Shown: positions 17,598-26,716, numbered from the stretch's first letter. The stretch is DNA of 34,973 bases from DATCJA01 sp963814955 (GCA_963814955.1 CAWFEX010000018.1:1-34973); one strand, 5' to 3'. A program made the numbers and translations. Notes: generated by a model not told the origin, from the letters alone.

Positions 17598-20524
17598 ATG
17601 ATGTCCAGGGTCTCGCGGCGGTTTCTTCTTGCGGCCACGATCCTCATGGTGCCGGTCGCCGGGTACGGCCAGGAAGCGGTCCTGACGGGCACTGTCACTG
17701 ATTCAACGAGCGGCGTGCTGCCCGGCGTCACCGTCACGGCGGTGCTCGAAGCCTCGGGCAACACGTTTGTGGCAATTACCGACGAACGCGGCACCTATCG
17801 TATGCCCGCACGCGTGGGCGTCTACAGGATTACCGCGGAGCTGCAGGGCTTCACCACCATCGTGCGGCAGGGCGTCCAGGTGCTCGTGGGCCAGACGCTG
17901 GTCGTGAACCTCGAGATGCCCCCGTCGACGATTGAGGAAACGATTACCGTCAACGCGGAGGCGCCGCTGCTGAAGGTGGATTCGTCGAGTCTGGGCGGCA
18001 ACATCGATCCCCGGCAGGTTCAGGAGATGCCCGTTCAGGGGCGCGACTGGGGCGCGCTGTTGCTGCTGGCGCCGGGGAGCCGGACGACGAGCGACAATCC
18101 CAACCGGATCAACTCGAGGAACAGCGACAGGATTCGGGAGTTTCAGGCCAACATCGACGGACAGCAGTTTCAGAACACCATGGGCGGCGGTGGTCAGCCC
18201 ACCTTCAGTCAGGAGATGATCGCGGAATTCCAGTTCATCTCGAACCGGTTCGACGCCACCCAGGGCCGTTCCTCGGGTCTGCAGGTGAACCTGGTCACGA
18301 AGTCGGGAACCAACCGCTACACCGGCTCGTTCAGGAGCAATTTCCGGGACGATCGCTTCAACGCGCCGGATCCCGTCCTCAATCGGGTCACACCATTTCA
18401 GAATCAGCAGTACGCCTCCACCTTTGGCGGACCCATCCTGCGCGACCGGCTGCATTTCTTCGCGTACCACGAGTACGAGCGGGAGCCGAAAGAGGAGACG
18501 TGGAGAACGCCGTACGCCATGTTCAACGTCTCGCTGGAGGGGACGTCCAGGAAAAAGATTGGCGGAACCCGTATCGACTACCAGCTCTCGCCGCAGACCC
18601 GGTTGATGTTCAGACTGAATGTGGCGAAGACTGCCACACCGTTCGGCGTTGGCGACACCAACCACCCGGCAGGGACCTCACGGGGATGGGAAAACGCGGA
18701 CCAGGCGGCCGTGCAGCTCACGAACGTGCTCAGCAACCGGACGCTGAACGAGTTGATGGTAGGTCACGCGGGCTTTCTCTTTGGCGAAGAAAATCTGACA
18801 CAGTGGTCCAATCACTGGCTGGCGGCAGGCAGCCCGTTTGGTCCCATCACGACAGGGTCGCCTCGCATCACGTTCACCAACTTTACGATCGGCGGTAATG
18901 CCGGCGCGCCGCGTTATCGATACAGGATCTGTACCAGGTGAGGAACAATTTGACCACCTCGTACGACGCGCGTGGCCGTCACGACGTGAAGATCGGCGGC
19001 GAGCTGTTCCTCCATCAGCACTACACCAACAACTGCACGCAGTGCATGGGGATCGTCGACGCGCGCGGCGGCCCGGCGCCGGCGAACATCGAGAGCCTTC
19101 TGCCCGATGCCTTCAACGCAGACACCTGGAATCTGGCGGCGATATCCCCGCTGGTGCGGCGCTATACGCTCGGCATCCTCAAGAGCCGCCGCGATCTCAT
19201 CCGCATCCCCGGGTACGCGGCCTGGATGCAGGACGACTGGCACATGACCGACAGGCTCACGCTGAATCTCGGTATCCGCTATGACCTGCTGTGGAACATG
19301 TTTCAGAACCAGGAGGAGTTCCTGCCCTTCATGGAAGCGGGCCGTCCCCAGAATACGACGAACATCCAGCCGCGGCTCGGGTTCATCTATCAGTGGAACC
19401 CGCGGACGGTCGTGCGCGGCGGGGCCGGGAAGTATTACGGCGAGATGGTCCAGACGACGTACCCGTCGGAAGCGAAGACGGTTGCGGTGGTCGAGGTGTT
19501 GAACGATGGCCGGCCGGATTTTGCGGCAAACCCGTTCAACGGTCCGGCACCGACCTATGAACAAGCGCTGCAGCGATACTGTGCGGCGCCCGAGCAAGCT
19601 GCAAACTTTGCCGCCTGGAAAGCGCGCGGGTTCACCGGCAACGCGCCATGTCTGCTGCGGGGCAACGGCGAACTGAAACAGCCTCCTCCATTCAACATCA
19701 ATAGCAGCTGGCAGAGCTCCATCGGCTTTCAGCGGCAGGTGGGCACCGTATCCGCCCTGGAAGTCGACTACATCTTTACGAAGAGTCGCGACGAAGGATG
19801 GCAGCAGCAGAACTCCAACATCCTTTTCAACCCCGCAACCGGCGTCAACTATCCGTTCACAAATCGCAGCCTCCTGCCGTACCCGGAATTCGGCGTCGTC
19901 GCGATGACCGTGCAGAACGGCCGATCCACGTACCATGCGTTGCAGACCGCCTTCACGAAGCGAATGAGCAATCGCTGGCAGGCGTCGGCGACGTACACGC
20001 TCGGCGGCCTCTGGGACGCGCTCGGCAAGCCGCTTCAGGGCGACCCGGGAAGCACGCCGGTCCTGGTAGATTTCGAGCTGGCGCCCGATCTCAACGGTGA
20101 ATACAGTCTGTCTTCGACCGATCTGCGTCATCGCGCCGTCCTCAGCGGGATCTGGGAAGTAGCCCACGGCTTCCAGGTGAGCGGAACCCACTACACCGCG
20201 CTCGGCGAGCGCGCGGAAACGATTTATGGCGGCGACCTCCGCAACCTGGGCCAGAGTAGTACGTTCATACAACGCCTGCGACCGGACGGCACCATCGTCC
20301 CCCGAAATGACTTCACCCAGCCTGTCCGCAACCGGACGAACCTTCGTGTGCAACAGCGGGTGCCGCTGCCTCGTCAGGCGTCGCTCGACCTCATTGCCGA
20401 GGTGTTCAACGTGTTCAACAGTCCAAACTGGACAATCAGCACGCAGGAGAACAATGCACTGTACGGGACGCCGACAGCCGGTCAGTTCCGCACGTTGCAG
20501 TTAGGATTCCGGGTGCTGTTCTAG
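17598..20524 (+). CDS. Oar-like TonB-dependent outer-membrane receptor, frameshifted
   Basis: ATG at 17598 follows GGAGG. A signal peptide (FLLAATILMVPVAGYGQ) leads into a carboxypeptidase-regulatory-like beta domain (AVLTGTVTDSTSGVLPGVTVTA through QTLVVNLEM). The plug domain follows, with VNAEAPLLKVDSSSLGG, IDPRQVQEMPVQGRDW and IREFQANIDGQQ. The barrel begins YTGSFRSNFRDDRFNA and ends RTLQLGFRVLF with a terminal Phe. Near 18920 the frame shifts: APRYR continues as IQDLYQVRNNLTTSYDARGRHDVKIGGE. The total, about 975 residues, is normal for this family. It probably imports an oligomeric substrate across the outer membrane. Co-located amidohydrolase, cyclase and secreted proteins may process that substrate. 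Confidence 0.9.
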
Positions 20525-20527
20525 ATT

Positions 20528-21943
20528 GTGCTGCGCCTTCTTTTCGTGAGCGTCGCCGCAAGCGTCGCCGCGGCGCAGACTGCCGGCGTCGATGCCCCGC
20601 GCCCCGCGACGACCTACATTCCGTACTCGGACGCAGCTCCCGTTCTAAGCTCGCTTCGCGGCGATCTGTTGCCGGCGGAGCTGCGGGGCAAGACGACGGC
20701 TGAACTCGAGACCGCGTGGTCCGACTGGGTCACGCGACGCGATGCGGCGATTCGCGCGCGAGTCGCCGATGGAGACGCCGATTCCATCATTTACCTCCTG
20801 CAGTTCGGCACATCGTTCACAAAGCAGCCGCGAATCAGCGAGCGGGACCTTGCCGGGATTGTCGTGCGGGAGGCAGGAGGGAGCACCAGTCGCTTTGTCC
20901 CGTCGCCGATCTTGATCGCTCGCATCGAGGATTTTGTGGCCGCCGTGGCGTCCCCCGGCACCAACGAGCGGATGCAGTTCGCACGGCGCGTTATCGAGCG
21001 TCGCGGAATCGACCCGGCGGGCGAGAGCGGCCGGAGCGAGCTCCGACGGTATCTCCAGGACCGGGTGCAGGTCGTCGGCCAGGCCGAACGTCTGACACGA
21101 CTCATGAACCCGCAGGGCGACGTCGTCGATCAGATGACGCTGTTCCGCGATCGCGGTCTCGCGTCCGATACGTCGATCCTGGTTGACTTCGGGATTGAAG
21201 AGACGCTTGTTGCTTTGAAAACGGCGGGCCTGCTCCAACAGGGCGCTGTACGTCGCGTGGCGATCATCGGGCCAGGACTCGACTTCATGGACAAGCAGGA
21301 GGGGTTCGACTTCTATCCGGAGCAGACGATCCAGCCGTTCGCGACGGTCGATTCGTTGATTCGCCTCGGGCTTGGCAGTCCGCGCGAGCTGCGCGTGTTC
21401 GCTTTCGACGTGAGCCCGCGGGTGCTCCAGCACCTCGACGGCGCCAGGAGCCGGGCACATGCGGGGCAGCCCTACACAGTTGTCGTTCCGCGAAGCCTGG
21501 ATCAACCGTGGACGCCGGGCCTTGTGAGCTATTGGCAGCGCTTCGGCGACCAGATCGGCGACCGAGCCAGGGCGCCAGTGCCGCCGCCTTCGGCGGGCCG
21601 CGTCGTTGTGCAGGGCGTCGCGATCCGTCCCTCCATGGCACTCTCGGTCGAGCCGCAGGACCTGAATATTGTTCTCCAGCGGGTCGAGCCACTCTCGTCC
21701 GGCGACCAGTTCGACCTGATTCTGGCGACGAATGTTCTCATCTACTACGACGTGTTCGAGCAATCGCTCGCGCTTGCAAACATCGCCAAGATGCTGCGCC
21801 CCGGAGGACTGTTTCTCTCGAACGACCGGATCTTCGAGCTGCCTGGCAGCCTGCTGGAGTCACTGGGCCATACCAGCGCGATCTATCTGGAGGCTCCCGT
21901 TAACAGAGGTGATCGCATCGAGTGGTACCAGCATCGCCAGTAG
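20528..21943 (+). CDS. SAM-dependent methyltransferase with an apparent signal peptide
   Basis: A 471-residue protein starting with GTG three bases after the receptor stop. The N-terminus (MLRLLFVSVAASVAAAQTAG) reads as a cleavable signal peptide. The middle has YIPYSDAAPVLSSLRGDLLP, SIIYLLQFGTSFTKQPRIS and RRVAIIGPGLDFMDKQEGFDFYP, the GxGxDF acting as motif I. The C-terminal part (FDLILATNVLIYYDVFEQSLALANIAKMLRPGGLFLSND) matches the class I, CheR-like methyltransferase fold. SAM is cytoplasmic, so an exported methyltransferase would be unusual; the leader could instead be a membrane anchor or a mis-set start. I do not recognise a specific substrate. Confidence 0.7.
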   Translation: MLRLLFVSVAASVAAAQTAGVDAPRPATTYIPYSDAAPVLSSLRGDLLPAELRGKTTAELETAWSDWVTRRDAAIRARVADGDADSIIYLLQFGTSFTKQPRISERDLAGIVVREAGGSTSRFVPSPILIARIEDFVAAVASPGTNERMQFARRVIERRGIDPAGESGRSELRRYLQDRVQVVGQAERLTRLMNPQGDVVDQMTLFRDRGLASDTSILVDFGIEETLVALKTAGLLQQGAVRRVAIIGPGLDFMDKQEGFDFYPEQTIQPFATVDSLIRLGLGSPRELRVFAFDVSPRVLQHLDGARSRAHAGQPYTVVVPRSLDQPWTPGLVSYWQRFGDQIGDRARAPVPPPSAGRVVVQGVAIRPSMALSVEPQDLNIVLQRVEPLSSGDQFDLILATNVLIYYDVFEQSLALANIAKMLRPGGLFLSNDRIFELPGSLLESLGHTSAIYLEAPVNRGDRIEWYQHRQ

Positions 21944-22008
21944 GGGCCGACCTTAAGGTCGGCCCTGCAACATTTCATGTGTGTAGCGCGCAGGCTTCAG
22001 CCTGCGCG
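21941..22008. repeat. two consecutive GTAG/TAG-led palindromes
   Basis: The first, 21941-21966, is TAGGGGCCGACCTTAAGG then TCGGCCCT, and it overlaps the methyltransferase stop codon. The second, 21983-22008, is GTAGCGCGCAGGCTTC followed by AGCCTGCGCG. Arms differ from other copies but the GTAG lead and T-rich centre are kept. Confidence 0.75.
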
Positions 22009-22027
22009 TTTGAGACGAGAGGGAACG

Positions 22028-22960
22028 ATGATGGCAATTAACGACCTGAAACGAATCCTCACCGCGACAGCAGTTCTTCTCTGTCTGTGCGTGGGCTCTC
22101 GCGGCCTGTCTGCACAGGACACGCGACAGATGGTTCAGGTGGCGAAGGACGTGTACACGATGACGGGAGCCGGCAGCAACGCCAGCTTTGTGGTGACCGA
22201 AGAGGGCGTTCTGGTGTTCGACAGCGATATCCGCAACAACGATCTACCTTTCATTCGTAAGGTGACGGACAAGAAGGTCGTCTACCTGTTCGCTTCGCAT
22301 GCGTCCGGCGACCATTCGAGCGGTCCATGGTACTTCCGCGAGGACAAGCCCGTTTACATCGGCACGCGCGATCAGATCCGCGCGTATTACCAAAGCGAGT
22401 TGAAGGAGTTCACCGATCGCAAGACGCAGGGACTGCCGTTGTACAAGGCAGCCGAGCTCCCACCGCCGTCGATGGGCTTCACCGACAACCTGACGGTCCT
22501 CTTCGGCGGGCTGACGTTTCAGGCCAAGGCTGAGGGATACGGTCACACCAGCGGCGACATGACCATGTACATCCCGCAGCGCCGCGTGATGTTCATGGGC
22601 GACCTCCTCAACAACGAGCTTCATCCGGGGCAGGCCGAAGCGGCGGGTGTGTTCTACGCAGACATTCAGGGCACCATCGACATCCTCAACCGCATCATCG
22701 ACCGGAATCTGGCCGTCGACACCTACGTGCCCGGGCACGGGCCTGTCCATGTCGGACGGGGCATCGCCGACGTCGTCGATCAGCGCGACTACTTCATTGT
22801 CATGCGCGACGAGGTCGCGAAGATGGTGATGGCGGGGAAGACGCTGGAACAGATCCAAAAGGAATTCAAAGTGCCGTCACGATTCGCGCACTACCAGCCA
22901 GGGCGGCTGGCGGGAATTCTGCGCGTGTTCTACTATCAGCTCATCGAGCACGGGCGGTAG
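22028..22960 (+). CDS. exported metallo-beta-lactamase-fold hydrolase
   Basis: The ATG at 22028, after GAGAGGGA, gives a signal peptide (ILTATAVLLCLCVGSRGLSAQ); an upstream in-frame start at 21977 falls in the repeat and is less likely. The fold is shown by VYTMTGAGSNASFVVTEEGVLVFDS, the metal motif region LFASHASGDHSSGPWYF, GYGHTSGDMTMYIPQRRVMFMGDLL, and YVPGHGPVHVGRGIADV. The first His and the Asp-His pair of HxHxDH are kept but the second His is Ser. H in GHTSGD and H in PGHG are present. It resembles the quinoprotein-relay type of exported hydrolases. 310 residues; complete frame. Confidence 0.8.
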   Translation: MMAINDLKRILTATAVLLCLCVGSRGLSAQDTRQMVQVAKDVYTMTGAGSNASFVVTEEGVLVFDSDIRNNDLPFIRKVTDKKVVYLFASHASGDHSSGPWYFREDKPVYIGTRDQIRAYYQSELKEFTDRKTQGLPLYKAAELPPPSMGFTDNLTVLFGGLTFQAKAEGYGHTSGDMTMYIPQRRVMFMGDLLNNELHPGQAEAAGVFYADIQGTIDILNRIIDRNLAVDTYVPGHGPVHVGRGIADVVDQRDYFIVMRDEVAKMVMAGKTLEQIQKEFKVPSRFAHYQPGRLAGILRVFYYQLIEHGR

Positions 22961-22969
22961 CTGCACGCG

Positions 22970-22999
22970 ACGGGCCACAGAGACACGGAGACACAGAGG
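22970..22999. repeat. dispersed ACGGGCCACAGAGAC repeat, copy 2
   Basis: ACGGGCCACAGAGACACGG followed by AGACACAGAGG, nearly identical to the segment at 6674-6703. A partial echo (GGACAGAGACACAG) follows at about 23092. Confidence 0.7.
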
Positions 23000-23009
23000 T
23001 CATTACGAT

Positions 23010-23089
23010 CGGTTTCATAACTCACGTAGGGCGCGGCTTTACGCCGCGCCAGGCGGGCCATGAAGGCCCGCCCTACGGTGATGAAACCG
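23010..23089. repeat. nested inverted-repeat element
   Basis: Outer arms CGGTTTCAT (23010-23018) and ATGAAACCG (23081-23089) enclose two adjacent palindromes. One is 23026-23050 with arms GGCGCGGC and GCCGCGCC. The other is 23051-23076 with arms GGCGGGCC and GGCCCGCC, bounded by GTAG at one end and CTAC at the other. It lies in the intergenic space before the next gene. Confidence 0.8.
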
Positions 23090-23135
23090 AAGGACAGAGA
23101 CACAGTCGGAATTGAATTCGCGCAGGAGAACCACG

Positions 23136-23951
23136 ATGCCAAGGCGATTCGTCTCGTGGGCGATCGGAGTGGCGGTGCTGCTGATGTTGCCCTTGTCGGC
23201 GGCCTCGCAGACCTGGAACTTCACAGGAATGACGCCGGCGCAGTTCAAGAGCCTGCCGCCGGGCGGGCCGGCGCCGGTTCGCGACCTGTCCGGCATCTGG
23301 GACGGCGGGCCTGCGGGTGTCGGCGCCACCGGCCAGGAAGCCGAACGCGCGGCCGCGCGAGCGCCCTTCACGCCACTCGGCGAGGAAATGGCGCGGCAGA
23401 ACCGGCCCGGCAACGGTCCTCGCAAGGTGCTCGTTCACGAGATCAACGATCCGCTCTCGACGCTCGGCGATCCCGCAGGGTTTCCGCGTCTCGTCACCTT
23501 CGAGCTTCGCGCCGTACAGGTCACCCAGACACCAAACCAGGTGCTGATGCTGTACATGTTCGAGAAGCGCTACCGTGTGATCTGGACCGACGGCCGCTCG
23601 CTGCCGAAGGATCCCGATCCGCGCTGGTACGGCTATTCGGTTGGTCGATGGGAAGACGATTACACGTTCGTCGTCGAGACCGTCGGCCTCGACGACCGCA
23701 CGTGGATCGACAACGACGGCGATCCACACAGCACCGCATTGCGCGTGATCGAGCGGTACCGGCGCGTCAACCAGAACACGCTGGAGCTGACGGTGACCAT
23801 CGACGATCCGAAGGTCTACACGAAACCGTGGCTCGTGCGAAACCGGATGCCCCTGCGGCTGCTGCCACCCGGTACCGACCCCATGGAGATGATCCCCTCG
23901 GCGTCGGAGGCGCAGGCCTATCAGCAGGTCATTTCGAGTCAGACGAAGTAG
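23136..23951 (+). CDS. secreted GxW-group protein (tandem copy A)
   Basis: Starts at ATG 23136 with CAGGAG upstream. The signal peptide (AIGVAVLLMLPLSAASQ) is followed by TWNFTGMTPAQFKSLPPGG, then RDLSGIWDGG, RAPFTPLGEEMARQNRPGNGPR, LVTFELRAVQVTQTPNQVLMLY, EKRYRVIWTDGRSLPKDPDPRW, YGYSVGRWEDDYTFVVETVG and LDDRTWIDNDGDPHSTALRVIE. GRWEDDYTFVVET corresponds to the GxWDGDTLVVET block of the other secreted family members here. Length 271 residues. The next gene is a close tandem duplicate. Function unknown. Confidence 0.8.
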   Translation: MPRRFVSWAIGVAVLLMLPLSAASQTWNFTGMTPAQFKSLPPGGPAPVRDLSGIWDGGPAGVGATGQEAERAAARAPFTPLGEEMARQNRPGNGPRKVLVHEINDPLSTLGDPAGFPRLVTFELRAVQVTQTPNQVLMLYMFEKRYRVIWTDGRSLPKDPDPRWYGYSVGRWEDDYTFVVETVGLDDRTWIDNDGDPHSTALRVIERYRRVNQNTLELTVTIDDPKVYTKPWLVRNRMPLRLLPPGTDPMEMIPSASEAQAYQQVISSQTK

Positions 23952-23970
23952 CCATTGGGTGTGACAGGCC

Positions 23971-24786
23971 ATGCCACTGCATGTAAAACGTCTCATCGTC
24001 GTGACCGCGGTTTTATCGATGCCGTCCTACGCAGCGCTCGCGCAGACGTGGAACAGCCCGGGATTGAGCGATCAGGAATTCAAAGCGATGCCGCCCGGTG
24101 GTCAGGCTCCGCGACGTGACCTGACGGGAATCTGGGACGCAGGCTTTGACGGAATCGGAATATTGGCACAGGAGGCCCAACGCGAGGCCGCGCGAGCGCC
24201 ATTCACACCCCTGGGCGAGCAGATGGCCGGGCGCAACAAGCCCGGAAACGGACCCCGTCTGGTTCCGGTGGCGGAGATCAACGACCCACTGTCCATCCTC
24301 GGCGATCCGTCGGGATTCCCGCGCCTGGTTACGTTCGAGTTCCGGCCTGTGCAGATCGTGCACACCCCGAACCAGGTGCTGATGCTCTACATGTTCGAGA
24401 AGCGCTACCGCGTCATCTGGACGGACGGCCGAACGTTGCCGCAGAATCCCGATCCGCGCTGGTACGGCTATTCGGTAGGCAGGTGGGAAGATGACTACAC
24501 GTTCGTCGTAGACACCGTCGGTCTGGACGATCGCACCTGGCTGGACAGCTCCGGTGATCCTCACAGTACGGAGCTGCGCGTGGAGGAGCGCTATCGCCGA
24601 GTCAACCAGAACACATTGGAGCTGACGGTCGTCATCAACGACCCGAAGGCTTACACGAAGCCATGGATGGCTCGGAACAGACTGCCGCTACGGCTGATGC
24701 CGCCCGACACTGACCTGATGGAGATGATTCCATCGGCGTCGGAGGCACAGGCGTATCAGCAGGTCATTTCGAGTCAGACGAAATAG
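23971..24786 (+). CDS. secreted GxW-group protein (tandem copy B)
   Basis: A 271-residue near-copy of the preceding protein, the same length from start to stop. Shared blocks include GNGPR, PNQVLMLYMFEKRYRVIWTD, DPRWYGYSVGRWEDDYTFVV, DPHSTELRVEERYRRVNQNT and the identical C-terminus AQAYQQVISSQTK. Differences cluster in the signal peptide and residues 20-80. Such preserved length with moderate divergence suggests an old tandem duplication with both copies under selection. A DUF6152 gene follows after a short gap. Confidence 0.8.
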   Translation: MPLHVKRLIVVTAVLSMPSYAALAQTWNSPGLSDQEFKAMPPGGQAPRRDLTGIWDAGFDGIGILAQEAQREAARAPFTPLGEQMAGRNKPGNGPRLVPVAEINDPLSILGDPSGFPRLVTFEFRPVQIVHTPNQVLMLYMFEKRYRVIWTDGRTLPQNPDPRWYGYSVGRWEDDYTFVVDTVGLDDRTWLDSSGDPHSTELRVEERYRRVNQNTLELTVVINDPKAYTKPWMARNRLPLRLMPPDTDLMEMIPSASEAQAYQQVISSQTK

Positions 24787-24804
24787 TTATTTGTGGAGGG
24801 CGCA

Positions 24805-25194
24805 GTGAGAGACACGCTATTCGCCGTTGTCCTCGTGGTTGCGGGCGTCGTGGCGCCTGCGGTTGCGCATCATGGTGCAGCAACCTTCGACACCGGCAAG
24901 GAGATTACCTTGAAGGGCGTCGTGACCGAATGGATCTGGGCCAATCCCCACTGCTTTCTGAAGTTCGACGCCAAGGACGAGACCGGCGCACTTCGGAACT
25001 GGGCGGTCGAGACCCAGAATCCGGTTTCGATGACAGCGCGCGGCTGGTCGAGGGGCGCGTTCAAGGTCGGCGACGAGGTCACCGTGAAATTGGAGCCGGT
25101 CAAGAACGGTGCCCCGGTCGGACGGATCCTGAACGTCCTGTTGCCGAACGGCCAGACGCTCGTCGCCGTGGGTCCTCAGCCCGCTGCCCCGTAG
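24805..25194 (+). CDS. DUF6152 family exported protein (copy 4)
   Basis: A 129-residue protein. The GTG at 24805 follows GGAGGG four bases upstream, so I prefer it to the GTG at 24793. The signal peptide (LFAVVLVVAGVVAPAVA) precedes HHGAATFDTGKEITLKGVV. Then TEWIWANPHCFLKFDAKDETG, WAVETQNPVSMTARGWSRGAF, VGDEVTVKLEPVKNGAP and RILNVLLPNGQTL. It follows the tandem GxW-type pair, again repeating the DUF6152/GxW pairing. Confidence 0.85.
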   Translation: MRDTLFAVVLVVAGVVAPAVAHHGAATFDTGKEITLKGVVTEWIWANPHCFLKFDAKDETGALRNWAVETQNPVSMTARGWSRGAFKVGDEVTVKLEPVKNGAPVGRILNVLLPNGQTLVAVGPQPAAP

Positions 25195-25198
25195 AGCC

Positions 25199-25212
25199 CA
25201 GGCTTCAGCCTG
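25199..25212. repeat. CAGGCTTCAGCCTG palindrome at the convergent gene end
   Basis: A 14-base palindrome just after GTAGAGCC, where the plus-strand DUF6152 gene and the minus-strand lipoprotein gene converge. Its centre matches that of the repeat at 21983-22008. It may act as a two-way terminator. Confidence 0.6.
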
Positions 25213-25226
25213 CGCGTTACAGGTGT

Positions 25227-26702
25227 CTATTTCGTCACGCGGAATCTGAACCGCAGCGCTGGAATCTTGTTCCCGGGATGATCGTCGGCGTATGTGAGCT
25301 GCGGCTGGCGATACAGCAGCTGCGGCTCAGTAGCCGGTCCCTGGTAGATCCCCGGATAAAGGTCGATGATGTGCTCGCCAGGATCACCAGTTGCCGTGAA
25401 GTTGATCACGACGTCGCCGGCGGTGTTGAACCCGCACGCATAACCCATGTAGGCGTTGTCGTACGTCGCAACATAGATATTGTCGTACTCGGTCCAGCCG
25501 ACGCCCTTCAAGTGAATCGTGACCGGTGTTCCAACCGGACCTGACATGGGCGAGATGCTCACGATGCTCGTTTCGATCGAGAAGAAAACGCGGGCCACCA
25601 TCTGGTCGCCGTCGCGCAACTCGACTCCATGCAGACCGCCGAGATCGTCAGGAACCGTGAATGACGAATCGATCCGCCCATTGGCGCCAACCATAACGGG
25701 TTCGAGCGGCCGCTCGCTGGGTCCGTATCCTTCGCCGGAGACGCGGCTGCCCACGTAGGTCTGCCACACGAGCTGCAGCGGTTTCCCAGGCGCGAACCCT
25801 TCGCCCCGCAGCATCGCACGAGTGCCGACGGGACCCTGTGTCGGGCTGAGGGCGATCTTTGCACTCGCGATCTTCAATTCAGTTTCGGGCACGGGCTGGC
25901 GCGGATACGGTTCGACGTAGGCCGCAGAGAGCGATGACACGCCTGGTGTCGTCTGGAACATGAAGTCGGGTCGCGGCAGATAGCTGTTCGGCGCCTGTTC
26001 GTGATTCAGGTAGCCCTGTCCCTGATACCCGGTCAGCACTTGCACGATGTGCGGGCCCGCGGGGCCGGCCGCCCGGAATCGCGCAACGGCCGAGCCCTTG
26101 GACGAGGCGGCCGACACGAACCCGATCAGGTTGTTGTCCCAGTTCACCACCCACGTGCTCTCCATCGTCCGCCATCCGAGCCCCTTGACCCTGAGCTCGA
26201 TTGGCGTGCCGATGGGTCCCGAGGCCGGGCTCATTTCGAAGCTTTGCGTCACCTCGACACCGTTCTGGGCAACCGGCTTCCCGTCGACGACCGCGACCAC
26301 GTCGTGGACGCCGCCGTAGTCCTCGGGAATGACGAACCGTGCCTCGAGACGGCCGTTTGCGTCGGTGTTGAACCGACCCAGCTCCAGAGATGACTCCTCG
26401 TACTTCTTGCCGCGGAAGTGGTAGTAATCCTCGATGACCCATCCGCCCGTCACCGTCTTCCACGTGAGCTCGACAGGCTTCGACGCAGGCAGATTCGAGG
26501 CGCTGGCACGTACCTCCGCCCCGACGACTGCTGGCTTGTCGTACGCGAGCGTCAGCGTTTGAACCGAGGACTCGGCTGCACGTGGCGAGGAATCGGGAGC
26601 GCCATCAGCGTCCGGGTCAGGAACGGAACCTGTCGAGTTGGAACAGGCGACGGAGCCCGCCAGCGTGACAATTGCCGCGCCGCACCATAACCACCGGAAC
26701 AT
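25227..26702 (-). CDS. lipoprotein with repeated IPT/TIG-like beta domains
   Basis: A 491-residue protein from the ATG at 26702; an open frame reaching 26858 lacks a signal sequence. The N-terminus (LWCGAAIVTLAGSVACSNSTG) looks like a lipoprotein signal with Cys20. The mature part has at least three similar units marked by MSPASGPIGTPIELRVKGLGW, LSPTQGPVGTRAMLRGEGF and ISPMSGPVGTPVTIHLKGVGW, the S-P-x-x-G-P-x-G-T opening of IPT/TIG folds. Between them are dispersed Gly- and Tyr-rich strands. Likely an extracytoplasmic structural or carbohydrate-binding lipoprotein. It is convergent with the DUF6152 gene and follows the smaller minus-strand gene. Confidence 0.75.
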   Translation of the reverse strand: MFRWLWCGAAIVTLAGSVACSNSTGSVPDPDADGAPDSSPRAAESSVQTLTLAYDKPAVVGAEVRASASNLPASKPVELTWKTVTGGWVIEDYYHFRGKKYEESSLELGRFNTDANGRLEARFVIPEDYGGVHDVVAVVDGKPVAQNGVEVTQSFEMSPASGPIGTPIELRVKGLGWRTMESTWVVNWDNNLIGFVSAASSKGSAVARFRAAGPAGPHIVQVLTGYQGQGYLNHEQAPNSYLPRPDFMFQTTPGVSSLSAAYVEPYPRQPVPETELKIASAKIALSPTQGPVGTRAMLRGEGFAPGKPLQLVWQTYVGSRVSGEGYGPSERPLEPVMVGANGRIDSSFTVPDDLGGLHGVELRDGDQMVARVFFSIETSIVSISPMSGPVGTPVTIHLKGVGWTEYDNIYVATYDNAYMGYACGFNTAGDVVINFTATGDPGEHIIDLYPGIYQGPATEPQLLYRQPQLTYADDHPGNKIPALRFRFRVTK

Positions 26703-26716
26703 CGTGCGTGCCTCTG

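Noticed and set aside
18914..20353. A 479-codon minus-strand frame opposite the TonB-dependent receptor
   Set aside because: Its Arg/Val-rich composition is typical of antisense translation of a GC-rich gene, and the plus strand carries the real barrel sequence.
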